From positions 496,001 to 560,000 of the forward strand of contig NZ_WFIX01000190.1 in assembly GCF_009745985.1 (NCBI RefSeq): DNA of 64,000 nucleotides, read 5' to 3'. Both the position numbers and the translations under genes were made by a program. Source of the stretch: Microbacterium karelineae. GTDB lineage: Bacteria > Actinomycetota > Actinomycetes > Actinomycetales > Microbacteriaceae. Below are positions 49,475-58,207 of the stretch, piece by piece; the first letter of the stretch is position 1; each line of letters begins with the position of its first letter. The notes under the pieces were generated by a model. The model saw nothing but the letters and a program-made list of their open reading frames with translations, ran no database searches and was not told the DNA's origin.

Positions 49475-50488
49475 ATGGCCGCATCGCGACCCACCCTCGC
49501 CGACGTCGCCCGTGCGGCGGACGTCTCCGTTCCCACGGTCTCCAAGGCCATCTCCGGGCGCTCCGACGTCGCCGAGGGGACGCGCCAGCGCGTGCTCGAG
49601 GCGATGCGCGAGCTCGGCTACCACGCGCGGGTCGGCCTCGGTGGAAACGAGCGGCATGGGATCATCGAGCTGCTCATCGGCGGCGTCGGAACCCTGTGGG
49701 CGATCGAGATCGTGCGCGGCGCCGAGGAGGCCGCCGCCCGCTACGGCAGGTCGCTCGTCGTGACGAGCTCGCTCCGCGAGACGTTCACCGTCGACGGGTG
49801 GGTCGACGCCGCACTGGCGCACAAGGCCTCGGGCGTCATCATCGCGACGAGCCGGGTGACGGGCGGCTTCGAGCGGCTGACGGCGGCCAGGGTGCCGATC
49901 GTGCGCCTCGACTCCGCCGGCTCGGGGGGCAGCGACGAGGCGGAGGTCGGTGCGACGAACTGGGCCGGGATGCGCGACGCGACCCGGCACCTGCTCGACC
50001 TCGGCCACAGGCGCATCGGATTCATCGGCGGCGAGGCGCAGGTGCAGGTCTCCCAGGATCGGCTCGAGGGCTACAGTGCGGCCCTGCGCCGCGCGGGGAT
50101 CGCCGTCGATCCCGAGCTCGTGTGCGAGGGCGATTTCATGATCAGGAGCGGCGAGGATTCGGGCCGCCGCCTGCTCGACCTCGCGGATCCGCCGACCGCG
50201 ATCGTCGCCTCGAGCGATCTCGAGGCGATGGGCGTGTATCACGCGGCTCACGAGCGCGGGCTGCGCGTGCCCGAGGATCTCTCCGTGATCGGCTTCGACG
50301 ACACGGTGCTCTGCGGGTACCTGTCGCCGCCGCTCACCTCGGTGCGCCAGCCCCTCGCCCAGATGGCGGATCAGGCGGTGCGCCTGCTGAGCGACATGGC
50401 GCGCGAGGATGCGTCGGCGCACCCCCGCATCGAGCTGTCGACCGAGCTCATCGAGCGCGGCAGCACCACGGCGCCGCCTCAGCGGTAG
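49475..50488 (+). CDS. LacI-family transcriptional regulator
   Basis: 337 residues. Headpiece TLADVARAADVSVPTVSKAISGRSDV is at residues 7-32, followed by the hinge and periplasmic-binding-protein-like core (HGIIELLIGGVGTLWAIEIVRGAEEAA, DATRHLLDLGHRRIGFIGG, DLSVIGFDDTVLCGYLSPPLTSVRQP). It is divergent from the PmoA-like operon and convergent, with a 10-bp overlap, with the glycosidase gene. It most likely represses both neighbouring sugar units through CGAAA/TTTCG sites. Confidence 0.9.
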   Translation: MAASRPTLADVARAADVSVPTVSKAISGRSDVAEGTRQRVLEAMRELGYHARVGLGGNERHGIIELLIGGVGTLWAIEIVRGAEEAAARYGRSLVVTSSLRETFTVDGWVDAALAHKASGVIIATSRVTGGFERLTAARVPIVRLDSAGSGGSDEAEVGATNWAGMRDATRHLLDLGHRRIGFIGGEAQVQVSQDRLEGYSAALRRAGIAVDPELVCEGDFMIRSGEDSGRRLLDLADPPTAIVASSDLEAMGVYHAAHERGLRVPEDLSVIGFDDTVLCGYLSPPLTSVRQPLAQMADQAVRLLSDMAREDASAHPRIELSTELIERGSTTAPPQR

Positions 50489-52089
50489 CGGTACAGCGCC
50501 ACCCGCTGGATCGTCACGGCGCCTGGCACGAGGCGCACGTGACGGCCCTGATGCGTCTCGTCGCCGTTGAGCCGCCGCCGCGTGCGCCAGTCGCCGGCGT
50601 CGTCGAAGCCGCCCTCATCGCAGCGCAGGATCCCGATCACGTCCGGCGACGGATCCGCGCCGGCGAAGGTGATGGTGACGCCGATCCCCGCGATCACGAA
50701 CTCGTCGTCGCCCGTGCGGATCACGATCGCGGCGGCGGGGAGGCGGGCTCGATCCGCTGCGCGGTCGTCTGCCTCGTTGATGACGCCGTCGGCGAGGCCC
50801 GGAGACACCTCGTGCTCGTACGTCGCGCTGAGCTCGAGGTCGCCGAGACGCACGCGGTGGGGCGGGCGGTGGCCGCCCTCCGGCGGGAGGAGTCCGATCA
50901 TCGACGCGCCCCCGACGTGCTCGGAGATCAGCGGTGACAGCTGGCGGATCGCGTCATAGCTCGCCGAGAGCAGCTCGCCTGCGCGATCGTCGATCTGCTC
51001 GATCCCGAACGCGGAGAAGCCGATCGCGCCGTGAGCGCCGAAGGCATAGAGGGCGTTCGCCGCGGCGTCGATGCTGCGCAGCGCCTCCGGCACGAAGAGG
51101 GGATGGCCGCTGTCGACGTAGCGGGTGGCCCACTCGGCGAAGTTCGGGAAGTAGATGTCGGGGGCGAGGAAGTCGAGCGAGGGCGCCCCGGCGCGCCAGA
51201 CATCGGAGAGGTGCGGCAGCGGACCCGCGCTCGGGTACTGGCCCGGTGCGCTGCCGGGGCGGATGAGCGCCGCGTTCGCATAGAGGGGCAGATCGAGCTC
51301 GACCCGGCCGGCAGCGGCGACGCCCTCGACATAGCGCGCGTAGGCCCAGGCCATGAAGATCTCGTCGGTCTCGGCGCCCGCGCCGAACACCTCGGTCCAC
51401 GTGCCGGCCGTGCGGGCGCCGGCCGCCTCCCAGCGCGCACGCAGCGAAGGCTGGAGCGAGGCCGGTTCCTCGGCGAGTCGAGCGAGGAGGGCGTCGGGAA
51501 CGGCGGAGGCGAACGCACGTTCGGCCAGATCGCTGTGCTCGCGCGCCTCGCGGATCATCCCGATCTCATTCTCGACCTGCACCATCACGACGGTGCGGTC
51601 GGTGTCGTGCTCGCGCAGGTGCGCCATGAGCGCCGCGAAGGCGCGCGCGTCGGCGTCGCGGCTCTCGTCGCCGAAGGGCGTGAGGATCTCGAGGGGCCGT
51701 CCCTGCGCGTCGCGGCCGCGCGGAAACCGCGCCGTGTCGGTCTTCACCCACTCGGGTGCGTAGCAGGACATGCTGTTCTTCCAGGTGCCGAACCACAGCA
51801 GGACGACGCGCATCCCGTGCGCCGCTGCGTCCTCGATCAGCTCGTCGACCGTCGACCAGTCGAATGCGCCCTCGGTGGGCTCGACGAGCTCCCAGTAGGC
51901 GGGGGCGACGACCGCGTTGAGGCCGAGGCGCTCCAGCTCCTCCCAGCGACCGGCGAGGTAGGCGCGGTGCGCGGCGGAGTTGCCGAGCTCGCCGCCGCGG
52001 ATGAGGAGAGGACGCTCGTCGACGATGAGGCGGGCGGAGGTGCCGCGGCGTTCGAGGCGGGGGAGCGGGGTGGGAGAGGGGGACGGCAT
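50479..52089 (-). CDS. Beta-galactosidase-like glycoside hydrolase (GH35/GH42 type, DUF5597)
   Basis: 536 residues, no signal peptide. The (beta/alpha)8 part is clear: LLIRGGELGNSAAHR near the start, VVLLWFGTWKNSMSCYAPEWV, the acid/base glutamate in QVENEIGM (E175), and the likely nucleophile in PLFVPEALR. A C-terminal beta domain resembling DUF5597 follows. These enzymes release beta-galactosyl or similar end groups from oligosaccharides inside the cell. GGAAAGG lies before the ATG at 52089. It is divergent from the sugar ABC operon and probably cleaves its imported product. Confidence 0.85.
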   Translation of the reverse strand: MPSPSPTPLPRLERRGTSARLIVDERPLLIRGGELGNSAAHRAYLAGRWEELERLGLNAVVAPAYWELVEPTEGAFDWSTVDELIEDAAAHGMRVVLLWFGTWKNSMSCYAPEWVKTDTARFPRGRDAQGRPLEILTPFGDESRDADARAFAALMAHLREHDTDRTVVMVQVENEIGMIREAREHSDLAERAFASAVPDALLARLAEEPASLQPSLRARWEAAGARTAGTWTEVFGAGAETDEIFMAWAYARYVEGVAAAGRVELDLPLYANAALIRPGSAPGQYPSAGPLPHLSDVWRAGAPSLDFLAPDIYFPNFAEWATRYVDSGHPLFVPEALRSIDAAANALYAFGAHGAIGFSAFGIEQIDDRAGELLSASYDAIRQLSPLISEHVGGASMIGLLPPEGGHRPPHRVRLGDLELSATYEHEVSPGLADGVINEADDRAADRARLPAAAIVIRTGDDEFVIAGIGVTITFAGADPSPDVIGILRCDEGGFDDAGDWRTRRRLNGDETHQGRHVRLVPGAVTIQRVALYRYR

Positions 52090-52134
52090 GGGCGCGCCTT
52101 TCCGTGCGTGTGCGCTGCCGGGACCATCAGCGGC

Positions 52135-52153
52135 TTTCGGAAGTGTTGCGAAA
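52135..52153. promoter_or_regulatory. Candidate operator TTTCG-N9-CGAAA
   Basis: Inverted halves TTTCG (52135-52139) and CGAAA (52149-52153) stand 46 bp upstream of the glycosidase start, in the divergent region with the ABC operon. The halves equal those in the sites at 49382 and 52228, but the order is reversed and the spacing longer. It is a weaker candidate for LacI control of the leftward gene. Confidence 0.35.
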
Positions 52154-52171
52154 CTACTTGTCCGGCAGGGA

Positions 52172-52200
52172 TTGACTGTGGCGCACCATGCCCCTAATGT
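52172..52200 (+). promoter_or_regulatory. Promoter of the sugar ABC operon
   Basis: TTGACT (52172-52177) and TAATGT (52195-52200) are 17 bp apart, a good vegetative promoter. Transcription would start near 52207, leaving a leader of about 80 nt that holds the CGAAACTTTCG site before the permease start at 52289. Confidence 0.65.
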
Positions 52201-52227
52201 CAAGGAAATGACCGCGGAAAACTGGGG

Positions 52228-52238
52228 CGAAACTTTCG
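52228..52238. promoter_or_regulatory. LacI-type operator CGAAACTTTCG
   Basis: A perfect 11-bp palindrome about 20 bp downstream of the predicted transcription start, a classic block position. Its core matches the site near the lacI gene at 49382, so the same repressor could control both units. Confidence 0.6.
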
Positions 52239-52288
52239 TCTGACCGCACCGAACCCGCCACGGAGCCGTGCGGGCATCAGGAGGATGG

Positions 52289-53266
52289 ATGTCACTGAGG
52301 ACAGTCACCGCGACGGAGGTGCTGCGCACCGACGACCGTCGCAGGCGCTCGCCGAGACATCGCTCAGGGAGCTGGAAGTCGGCGCTCCGGCGCGAGTGGC
52401 GGCTCTACACGCTCGCGGCGCTGCCCGTCGCGTTCCTGCTGCTGTTCAAGTACGTGCCGATGGTCGGAAACGTTATCGCCTTCCGGCGCTACGTCCCCGG
52501 CGGGTCGATCTTCGGCGAGCAGTGGGTCGGCTTCGCGTACTTCGAGCGGTTCCTCGCGGATGCGAAGTTCTGGGAGGTGTTCGGCAACACGATCATCATC
52601 GGCGCGCTCGCCCTGATCATCGTCTTCCCGCTGCCCATCGTGCTCGCGCTGCTCCTCAACGAGGTGCGGATCCGATGGTTCAAGAAGCTGGTTCAGACGG
52701 TCAGCTACCTGCCGCACTTCATGTCGATCGTCATCGTCGCGAGCTTCGTCTTCGAACTCACCTCGCTCGACGGCAGCATCAACGCGATGGTGAAGGCGAT
52801 GGGCGGCAGCCCCATCTCGTTCATGCAGGAAGCCGACTGGTTCCGCGCCGTGTACGTCGTCTCCGAGGCCTGGCAGACCGTCGGCTGGGGAACGATCCTC
52901 TACCTCGCCGCCCTCACGACGATCGACGACCAGCTGTACGAGGCGTCGAGGATCGACGGCGCGAACCGCTGGCAGCAGACGTGGCATGTGACCCTGCCGG
53001 GCATCCAGCCGACCATGATGGTCCTCCTCGTGCTCAACATCGGCCAGTTCATGGCCGTGGGCTTCGAGAAGATCTTCCTGCTCTACAACCCCCTGACCTA
53101 CCCGACGGCCGACGTGATCTCGACATACGTCTACCGCATCGGCCTCACCTCGGGCCAGCCCAGCTACGCGACGGCGATCGGCCTGTTCGAGGCGCTCATC
53201 GGCCTCGTGCTCGTGCTGGGCGCCAACCTCGTCTCGCGCCGACTCAGCGGGAGCTCCCTGTGGTGA
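52289..53266 (+). CDS. Sugar ABC transporter permease, LplB type
   Basis: 325 residues. An Arg-rich N-terminus is followed by six helices (LYTLAALPVAFLLLFKYVPMVGN, TIIIGALALIIVFPLPIVLALLLNE and others). The EAA loop is YEASRIDGANRWQQTWHVTLPGI, and the P-M-V-G-N start of helix 1 is typical of LplB. ATG at 52289 has AGGAGG 4 nt upstream; an ATG at 52285 is out of frame. These permeases carry complex oligosaccharides and work with a YtcP-type partner, encoded next. Confidence 0.9.
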   Translation: MSLRTVTATEVLRTDDRRRRSPRHRSGSWKSALRREWRLYTLAALPVAFLLLFKYVPMVGNVIAFRRYVPGGSIFGEQWVGFAYFERFLADAKFWEVFGNTIIIGALALIIVFPLPIVLALLLNEVRIRWFKKLVQTVSYLPHFMSIVIVASFVFELTSLDGSINAMVKAMGGSPISFMQEADWFRAVYVVSEAWQTVGWGTILYLAALTTIDDQLYEASRIDGANRWQQTWHVTLPGIQPTMMVLLVLNIGQFMAVGFEKIFLLYNPLTYPTADVISTYVYRIGLTSGQPSYATAIGLFEALIGLVLVLGANLVSRRLSGSSLW

Positions 53267-54186
53267 ACACGACCTCATCCGCACCGCTCGACGTCGCGGG
53301 CGTCCGCACATCGACGCGTCAGATCCGATCCACTCCCGGCTACCGCGCATTCACGATCGCCAACTTCGGGGTCCTCGTCCTCGTCGGCGCGCTCACGCTC
53401 TACCCGTTCCTCAACCTCGCGGCCCGCGCCTTCAGCGCCGAGGCGGCGATCAGCGCGGGCGAGGTGTTCGTCTGGCCCGTCGGGTTCAACACGACGACGC
53501 TCCTGAGCGTCGTCGAGCAGGAGATGTTCTGGCTCAACTATCGCAACACCATCGTCTACACGGTCGTCGCCACCGTCATCGCGATGGCCCTCACGACGAC
53601 GTTCGCGTACGTGCTGTCGAAGAAGCACCTCAAGGGGCGAGCATTCCTCATCGGGCTGGCCCTCTTCACGATGTTCTTCTCGGGTGGCCTGATCCCGAAC
53701 TACATGCTCATCACGGGCCTCGGGTTCAAGAACACGATGTGGGCGATCGTCCTGCCGCAGGCGATCAACGTCTTCAATCTGCTCATCATGAAGTCGTTCT
53801 TCGAGAACTTCCCCGCCGAGCTCGAGGAGGCGGCGGCGATCGACGGGCTGTCGACCTACGGGATCCTCTTCCGCATCGTGCTGCCCCTCAGCAAGGCGGT
53901 GATCGCGACCATGGTGCTGTTCTACGCGGTCGCGTTCTGGAACTCGTGGTTCCCGGCGTTCCTGTTCATGGACGAACCGAGCCTGTATCCCGTCACCGTG
54001 TTCCTGCGCAACATCATCGCCGGCGCGAGCGGCACGGGCGAGGGCCTCTCCGACAGCGCCGTGCAGATCGGCGCGAACATCAAGGCCGTCACGACGATCC
54101 TCACCGTCCTGCCCATCGTCTGCCTCTACCCCTTCATCCAGAAGTACTTCGTGTCGGGCGTCATGCTCGGCTCGGTCAAGGGCTGA
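53263..54186 (+). CDS. Sugar ABC transporter permease, YtcP type
   Basis: 307 residues with six helices (FGVLVLVGALTLYPFLNLAARAF, TIVYTVVATVIAMALTTTFAYVLS, FLIGLALFTMFFSGGLIPNYML). The EAA loop reads LEEAAAIDGLSTYGILFRIVLPLS, and FFSGGLIPNY is a YtcP mark. GTG at 53263 overlaps the LplB-type stop. No ATPase gene is near, so a general MsmK/MalK-like ATPase elsewhere in the genome probably serves it. Confidence 0.9.
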   Translation: MNTTSSAPLDVAGVRTSTRQIRSTPGYRAFTIANFGVLVLVGALTLYPFLNLAARAFSAEAAISAGEVFVWPVGFNTTTLLSVVEQEMFWLNYRNTIVYTVVATVIAMALTTTFAYVLSKKHLKGRAFLIGLALFTMFFSGGLIPNYMLITGLGFKNTMWAIVLPQAINVFNLLIMKSFFENFPAELEEAAAIDGLSTYGILFRIVLPLSKAVIATMVLFYAVAFWNSWFPAFLFMDEPSLYPVTVFLRNIIAGASGTGEGLSDSAVQIGANIKAVTTILTVLPIVCLYPFIQKYFVSGVMLGSVKG

Positions 54187-54240
54187 CGCCCGCCCCACCC
54201 CTGTCGTGAACAGCGACGTTCCCGCATCACCGGAGGAAGC

Positions 54241-55890
54241 ATGACCATTCGAACCCGAACCCTCGCCGTCGGCACCGCCGCCGTGCTCGCGCTCGGCCTG
54301 AGCGGCTGCTCGGGGGGCGACGCCGCCCCCGACGGCGATGGGACCGTCGACGAGGACCGCTCTGTCGGCGCCATGGAGGACTTCGGCGTCGGCGACACGT
54401 TCGTCGCGACCGAGCCCGTCACGTTCGGCCTCGCCTACCGCGACCACCCGAACTACCCGTTCAGCAAGAGCTGGTCGATCATCGAGCACCTCGCCGCCGA
54501 CAACGGCGTGTCGTTCGACGTCCAGTCGATTCCCCTCGCCGACTGGCAGCAGAAGCGCGCCCTCCTCATCAGCTCGGGCGAGGCAGCCGACCTCATCCCG
54601 TCGACGTACGTCGCCGATGTGCAGAACCTCACGGCGGGCGGTGCGCTGCTGCCCGTGTCCGACTACCTCGACCACATGCCGAACTTCCAGGACAAGATCG
54701 AGAAGTGGGGGCTGCGGGAGGACCTCGACCGCACGCGCGATGCGAACGGCGACTTCTTCGTCCTCCCGGGCCTGCTCGAGCAGGCGAAGCCCGACTACAC
54801 GATCGCGATCCGCGCCGATCTGTGGGAGCAGGCGGGGCTCGAGGATCCGAAGACATGGGACGAGTTCGCCGAGCAGCTCGAGGTGATCAAGGAGGAGTTC
54901 CCCGACCTCCAGTACCCGTACACGGAGCGGTGGAGCATCAACGGCCCGATCGAGGGCACGATGCAGGCGGCGGCGGGCAGCTTCGGCACCGAGGCCGGAT
55001 GGGGCTTCGGCGACGGCGTGACCTGGAACGGATCCGAGTACGAGTACACCGGGGCGCAGGACGGCTACCGCGATCTCGTCACCTACTTCCACGGCCTCGT
55101 CGAGGACGGTCTGCTCGACCCCGAGGGCGCGACGCAGGACGACGACTCGGCCAAGGCGAAGTTCACGACGGGCAAGGCCGCGGCGATCGGCTCGAACTCG
55201 CAGGAGATCACGACCTATCGGCAGGGCCTCGCCGAGACGGGCAACGATGACGCGGTCGTCCGGAACATCGTCGTGCCGGGTGGACCCGCGGGCGACACGA
55301 TGGATGCCACGACGGGCGGCCGATTCGAGTCGGGCATCGCGATCGCCGCGAGCGCGGCCGACAAGCCGTACTTCAAGGCGCTCCTGCAGTACGTCGACTG
55401 GCAGTACTACGGCGACTCGGGGCTCGAGTTCGCGCAGTGGGGTGTCGAGGGCGAGACCTACACGGTCGACGGCGGCGAGCGAGCGCTCCTCGAGGGCATC
55501 GACTGGAACGGCACGAACCCGGATGCGGGCGATGACCCGCAGCTGCTCAACACCGACTTCGGCTACTACAACGGCGTCTGGTCGCTCGCCCACGGCTCGA
55601 CGGCCGAGCTCGTCAACTCGATGGTCGACGACGAGGTGGCGGCGTTCCGCGAGGAGATGAACGCGCGGAAGGAGGTCGCCGAGAACGGTCCCGCGATCGT
55701 GCTCGACGATATGCAGCGCGAGGAGATCGCGATCACCCAGACGAACCTGGAGGACCTCGTCATGACGGCGACCGCGCGATTCATCACGGGCGCCCGGTCC
55801 CTCGACGAGTGGGACGCATACGTCGGGGAGCTCCGCGCCGCCGGCATGGACGGCTTCGTCGAGACGATCAACGAGGCCGCGGCCTCCTGA
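54241..55890 (+). CDS. Sugar ABC transporter binding lipoprotein, LplA type
   Basis: 549 residues. Signal peptide TLAVGTAAVLALGLSGC with lipid-bearing Cys at 23. The mature part is a large (about 500-residue) family 1 binding protein (FGLAYRDHPNYPFSKSWSIIEHL, TWDEFAEQLEVIKEEF, YFKALLQYVDWQYYGDSGLEFAQWGVEGETY in pieces), as in LplA/YtcQ. It captures oligosaccharide at the cell surface. CGGAGGAAG precedes the ATG. Confidence 0.9.
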   Translation: MTIRTRTLAVGTAAVLALGLSGCSGGDAAPDGDGTVDEDRSVGAMEDFGVGDTFVATEPVTFGLAYRDHPNYPFSKSWSIIEHLAADNGVSFDVQSIPLADWQQKRALLISSGEAADLIPSTYVADVQNLTAGGALLPVSDYLDHMPNFQDKIEKWGLREDLDRTRDANGDFFVLPGLLEQAKPDYTIAIRADLWEQAGLEDPKTWDEFAEQLEVIKEEFPDLQYPYTERWSINGPIEGTMQAAAGSFGTEAGWGFGDGVTWNGSEYEYTGAQDGYRDLVTYFHGLVEDGLLDPEGATQDDDSAKAKFTTGKAAAIGSNSQEITTYRQGLAETGNDDAVVRNIVVPGGPAGDTMDATTGGRFESGIAIAASAADKPYFKALLQYVDWQYYGDSGLEFAQWGVEGETYTVDGGERALLEGIDWNGTNPDAGDDPQLLNTDFGYYNGVWSLAHGSTAELVNSMVDDEVAAFREEMNARKEVAENGPAIVLDDMQREEIAITQTNLEDLVMTATARFITGARSLDEWDAYVGELRAAGMDGFVETINEAAAS

Positions 55891-55977
55891 GTCGCGGCGC
55901 CCGCGCGCCGCATACGACATCGCCGGGGGCGGGAATCCATCCCGCCCCGGCGCCCATCCGCGCCCCGAGGAGGAAGC

Positions 55978-57507
55978 GTGCCCGCACCCAACGTCATCCC
56001 GTCCGAGCCGATCGGATCCCTGTCCGACGCGTGGCGCTCGTGCGTCGGATCCGGACGCATGAACCTCGCGCTGCGCGCCGACGTCCGCGACGCGCTCGCC
56101 GTCGCGCAGCGGGAGATCGGCTTCCGGCGGATCCGCGGGCACGGCCTGCTGTCCGACGACATGGGCGTGCATCGACTGTACGACGTCGACGGCCACGCGG
56201 GCACGCGATACGGGTTCGCATACGTCGACCAGGTGATCGACGCGCTCCTCGAGGCGGGGCTCGATCCGTTCCTCGAGCTCGGCTTCATGCCCGCCGCGCT
56301 CGCCTCGGGCGAGGAGACGGTGTTCTGGTGGCGCGGGAACATCACGCCGCCCGCCGACCACGCCGAGTGGGCGCGCCTCGTGTCGGCCCTGCTGCGGCAC
56401 CTGATCGATCGCTACGGCATCGAGCTCGTGCGCACGTGGCCGATCGAGGTGTGGAACGAGCCGAACCTCGAGCAGTTCTGGGTGGGCGCCGACCGCGAGG
56501 CGTATCTCCGCCTGTACGAGGCGACGGTCCTTGCGGTGAAGGACGTCGATGCGGGTCTCGAGGTGGGAGGCCCCGCGCTCTCGCCGGGCGCCGACGACTG
56601 GTGGCTGCCGTTCGCCGACTTCGTCGCGCGCCGCGACCTGCCCGCCGACTTCCTGTCGTTCCATGCCTATGCGTCGAACCCCGCGCAGCACGTGCCCTTC
56701 GGCGTCTACCAGTCGATGCGGCGCGGCTCCGACCTGCTGCGGCAGTTCGCGCGGCCGACCGAGATCCTCGCAGGCACGGCGCTCGCGGGCCGGCCGATGC
56801 ATGTGACCGAGTTCAATACGAGCTATCGGCCCGACAACCCCGTGCACGACACGGCGTACAACGCGGCGGCGCTCGCGCCGGTGCTCGCGGCCGGCGGGGA
56901 TCACGTGAGCTCGTTCTCGTACTGGACGGTGAGCGACACCTTCGAGGAGGTGGGCGTGCCGATGTCGATCTTCCACGGGGGCTTCGGCCTGCTCACGCAC
57001 CGCCAGATCCCGAAGCCGACCTTCCACCTCTACGCGTTCATGGCGCGCATGGGCGGCGAGGTGCTCGCGCGCGGTGATGATCACCTCGTCACGCGGCACC
57101 CCGACGGCCGCGTCGCCGTGCTCGCCTGGCAGCCCGTCGGGGGCTCGGACGACCCCGAGGAGCCGGAACGGCACGAGCTGAGCCTGTCGATCCCGCTCGG
57201 CTCCGCGGGCATCCCCGGCTCGGCGTTCCTCGCCCGCGCCGAGGTGGACGTCGCGCGCGGCAACGCGTTCGCCGCGTGGGGTGAGATGGGGCGGCCCGCG
57301 AGCCCGAGCAGGCGCCAGGAGGAGGCCCTGCGCGAGGCGGCCGAGCCCGTGCGCTCGCACGCGGCGCTGCCTGTGACGGGCGGCCGCGTGCGCCTCGACG
57401 CGAGCCTCGGCCGCCACGGCGTCTCCCTGTTCGAGCTGTCGCTCGTCGCAGACGAGACGCCCGCCTGGGTCGACGATCGGCGGATCCTCGGGCGGAGCGG
57501 ATCGTAG
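55978..57507 (+). CDS. Glycoside hydrolase, GH39 (beta-xylosidase) type
   Basis: 509 residues, no signal peptide. The acid/base glutamate is in EVWNEPNLEQFW and the nucleophile in HVTEFNTSY, both typical of GH39; FLSFHAYASNP and SYWTVSDTFEE lie at the expected places, with a C-terminal beta-sandwich. It probably cuts xylose, iduronic acid or arabinose-type ends from imported sugars. GAGGAGGAAG precedes the GTG start at 55978. It is 87 bp after the binding-protein gene in the same operon. Confidence 0.87.
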   Translation: MPAPNVIPSEPIGSLSDAWRSCVGSGRMNLALRADVRDALAVAQREIGFRRIRGHGLLSDDMGVHRLYDVDGHAGTRYGFAYVDQVIDALLEAGLDPFLELGFMPAALASGEETVFWWRGNITPPADHAEWARLVSALLRHLIDRYGIELVRTWPIEVWNEPNLEQFWVGADREAYLRLYEATVLAVKDVDAGLEVGGPALSPGADDWWLPFADFVARRDLPADFLSFHAYASNPAQHVPFGVYQSMRRGSDLLRQFARPTEILAGTALAGRPMHVTEFNTSYRPDNPVHDTAYNAAALAPVLAAGGDHVSSFSYWTVSDTFEEVGVPMSIFHGGFGLLTHRQIPKPTFHLYAFMARMGGEVLARGDDHLVTRHPDGRVAVLAWQPVGGSDDPEEPERHELSLSIPLGSAGIPGSAFLARAEVDVARGNAFAAWGEMGRPASPSRRQEEALREAAEPVRSHAALPVTGGRVRLDASLGRHGVSLFELSLVADETPAWVDDRRILGRSGS

Positions 57508-57508
57508 G

Positions 57509-58207
57509 ATGAGCGGCATGAGCCAGGCGCGCGGTCGCGAGTTCGGATCCGGCGTGCTCGCGCGGGCGGCCCTCTTCATCTACTGGCATCTCGTCGTCGG
57601 CGCGCTGCTGTGCGCGGGCACGTTCCCGACGGGCGTTCTCCTGTTCTTCCTCGCCCGGAGCGTCGGGAACGTCCCCCTCGTACCGCTCTGCGCGATCCTC
57701 CTCGCACCCGCCCTGTCGGCCGGCATGTACGCGCTGAACGATCGGTCCCGCGCCGATGGCCTGTCGCCGGCCCCTGCCCGCTCGTTCCTGCGCGGGCTCC
57801 GGCTGGGCTGGGCCGATGCGCTGCGGGCCTGGACGCCGCCGATGGCGGTGCTCGCCATCGTCGCGGGCGGCATCGTGGCCGTGGGCGCCGGTGGGATCCC
57901 CGGGGGCTACGCGGGTGTGCTGATCGGCATCGGCGTCATCGTGCTGCTGTGGGGCGTGAACGCGCTCGTCATCGCGACGTTCTTCTCGTTCCGCTGGCGC
58001 GACACGGCGCGCCTCGCCGTCTACTATCTCGGGCGGCGGTGGATCGTGACGCTCGGCGAGCTCGCCCTGCTGATCGTCGCGGTCGCCGTCGTGTTCTTCA
58101 CGACCGAGGCCGTGCTGTGGCTGTGCCAGGTGGTGTGGGTTGCGTTCCTCGTCGTGATCGCGCGCCCGCTCATCGCCGACGTCACCGCGCGGTTCACGGC
58201 GGGCTGA
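57509..58207 (+). CDS. DUF624 (YesL-like) membrane protein
   Basis: 232 residues with five or six helices (FIYWHLVVGALLCAGTFPTGVLLFF, VPLCAILLAPALSAGMYAL, MAVLAIVAGGIVAVGAGG). DUF624 proteins such as YesL are encoded with LplB/YtcP transporters and may help them. ATG codons at 57509 and 57518 are both possible. It starts 1 bp after the GH39 stop and ends in a 14-bp overlap with a converging gene. Confidence 0.85.
   Translation: MSGMSQARGREFGSGVLARAALFIYWHLVVGALLCAGTFPTGVLLFFLARSVGNVPLVPLCAILLAPALSAGMYALNDRSRADGLSPAPARSFLRGLRLGWADALRAWTPPMAVLAIVAGGIVAVGAGGIPGGYAGVLIGIGVIVLLWGVNALVIATFFSFRWRDTARLAVYYLGRRWIVTLGELALLIVAVAVVFFTTEAVLWLCQVVWVAFLVVIARPLIADVTARFTAG

Noticed and set aside
53275-57579. 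A 1,434-residue open frame on the minus strand
   Set aside because: It runs opposite to permease, binding-protein and GH39 genes that have clear motifs. Long antisense frames are normal in DNA with such strong GC3 bias; the translation is Arg/Val/Asp-rich and matches no family.
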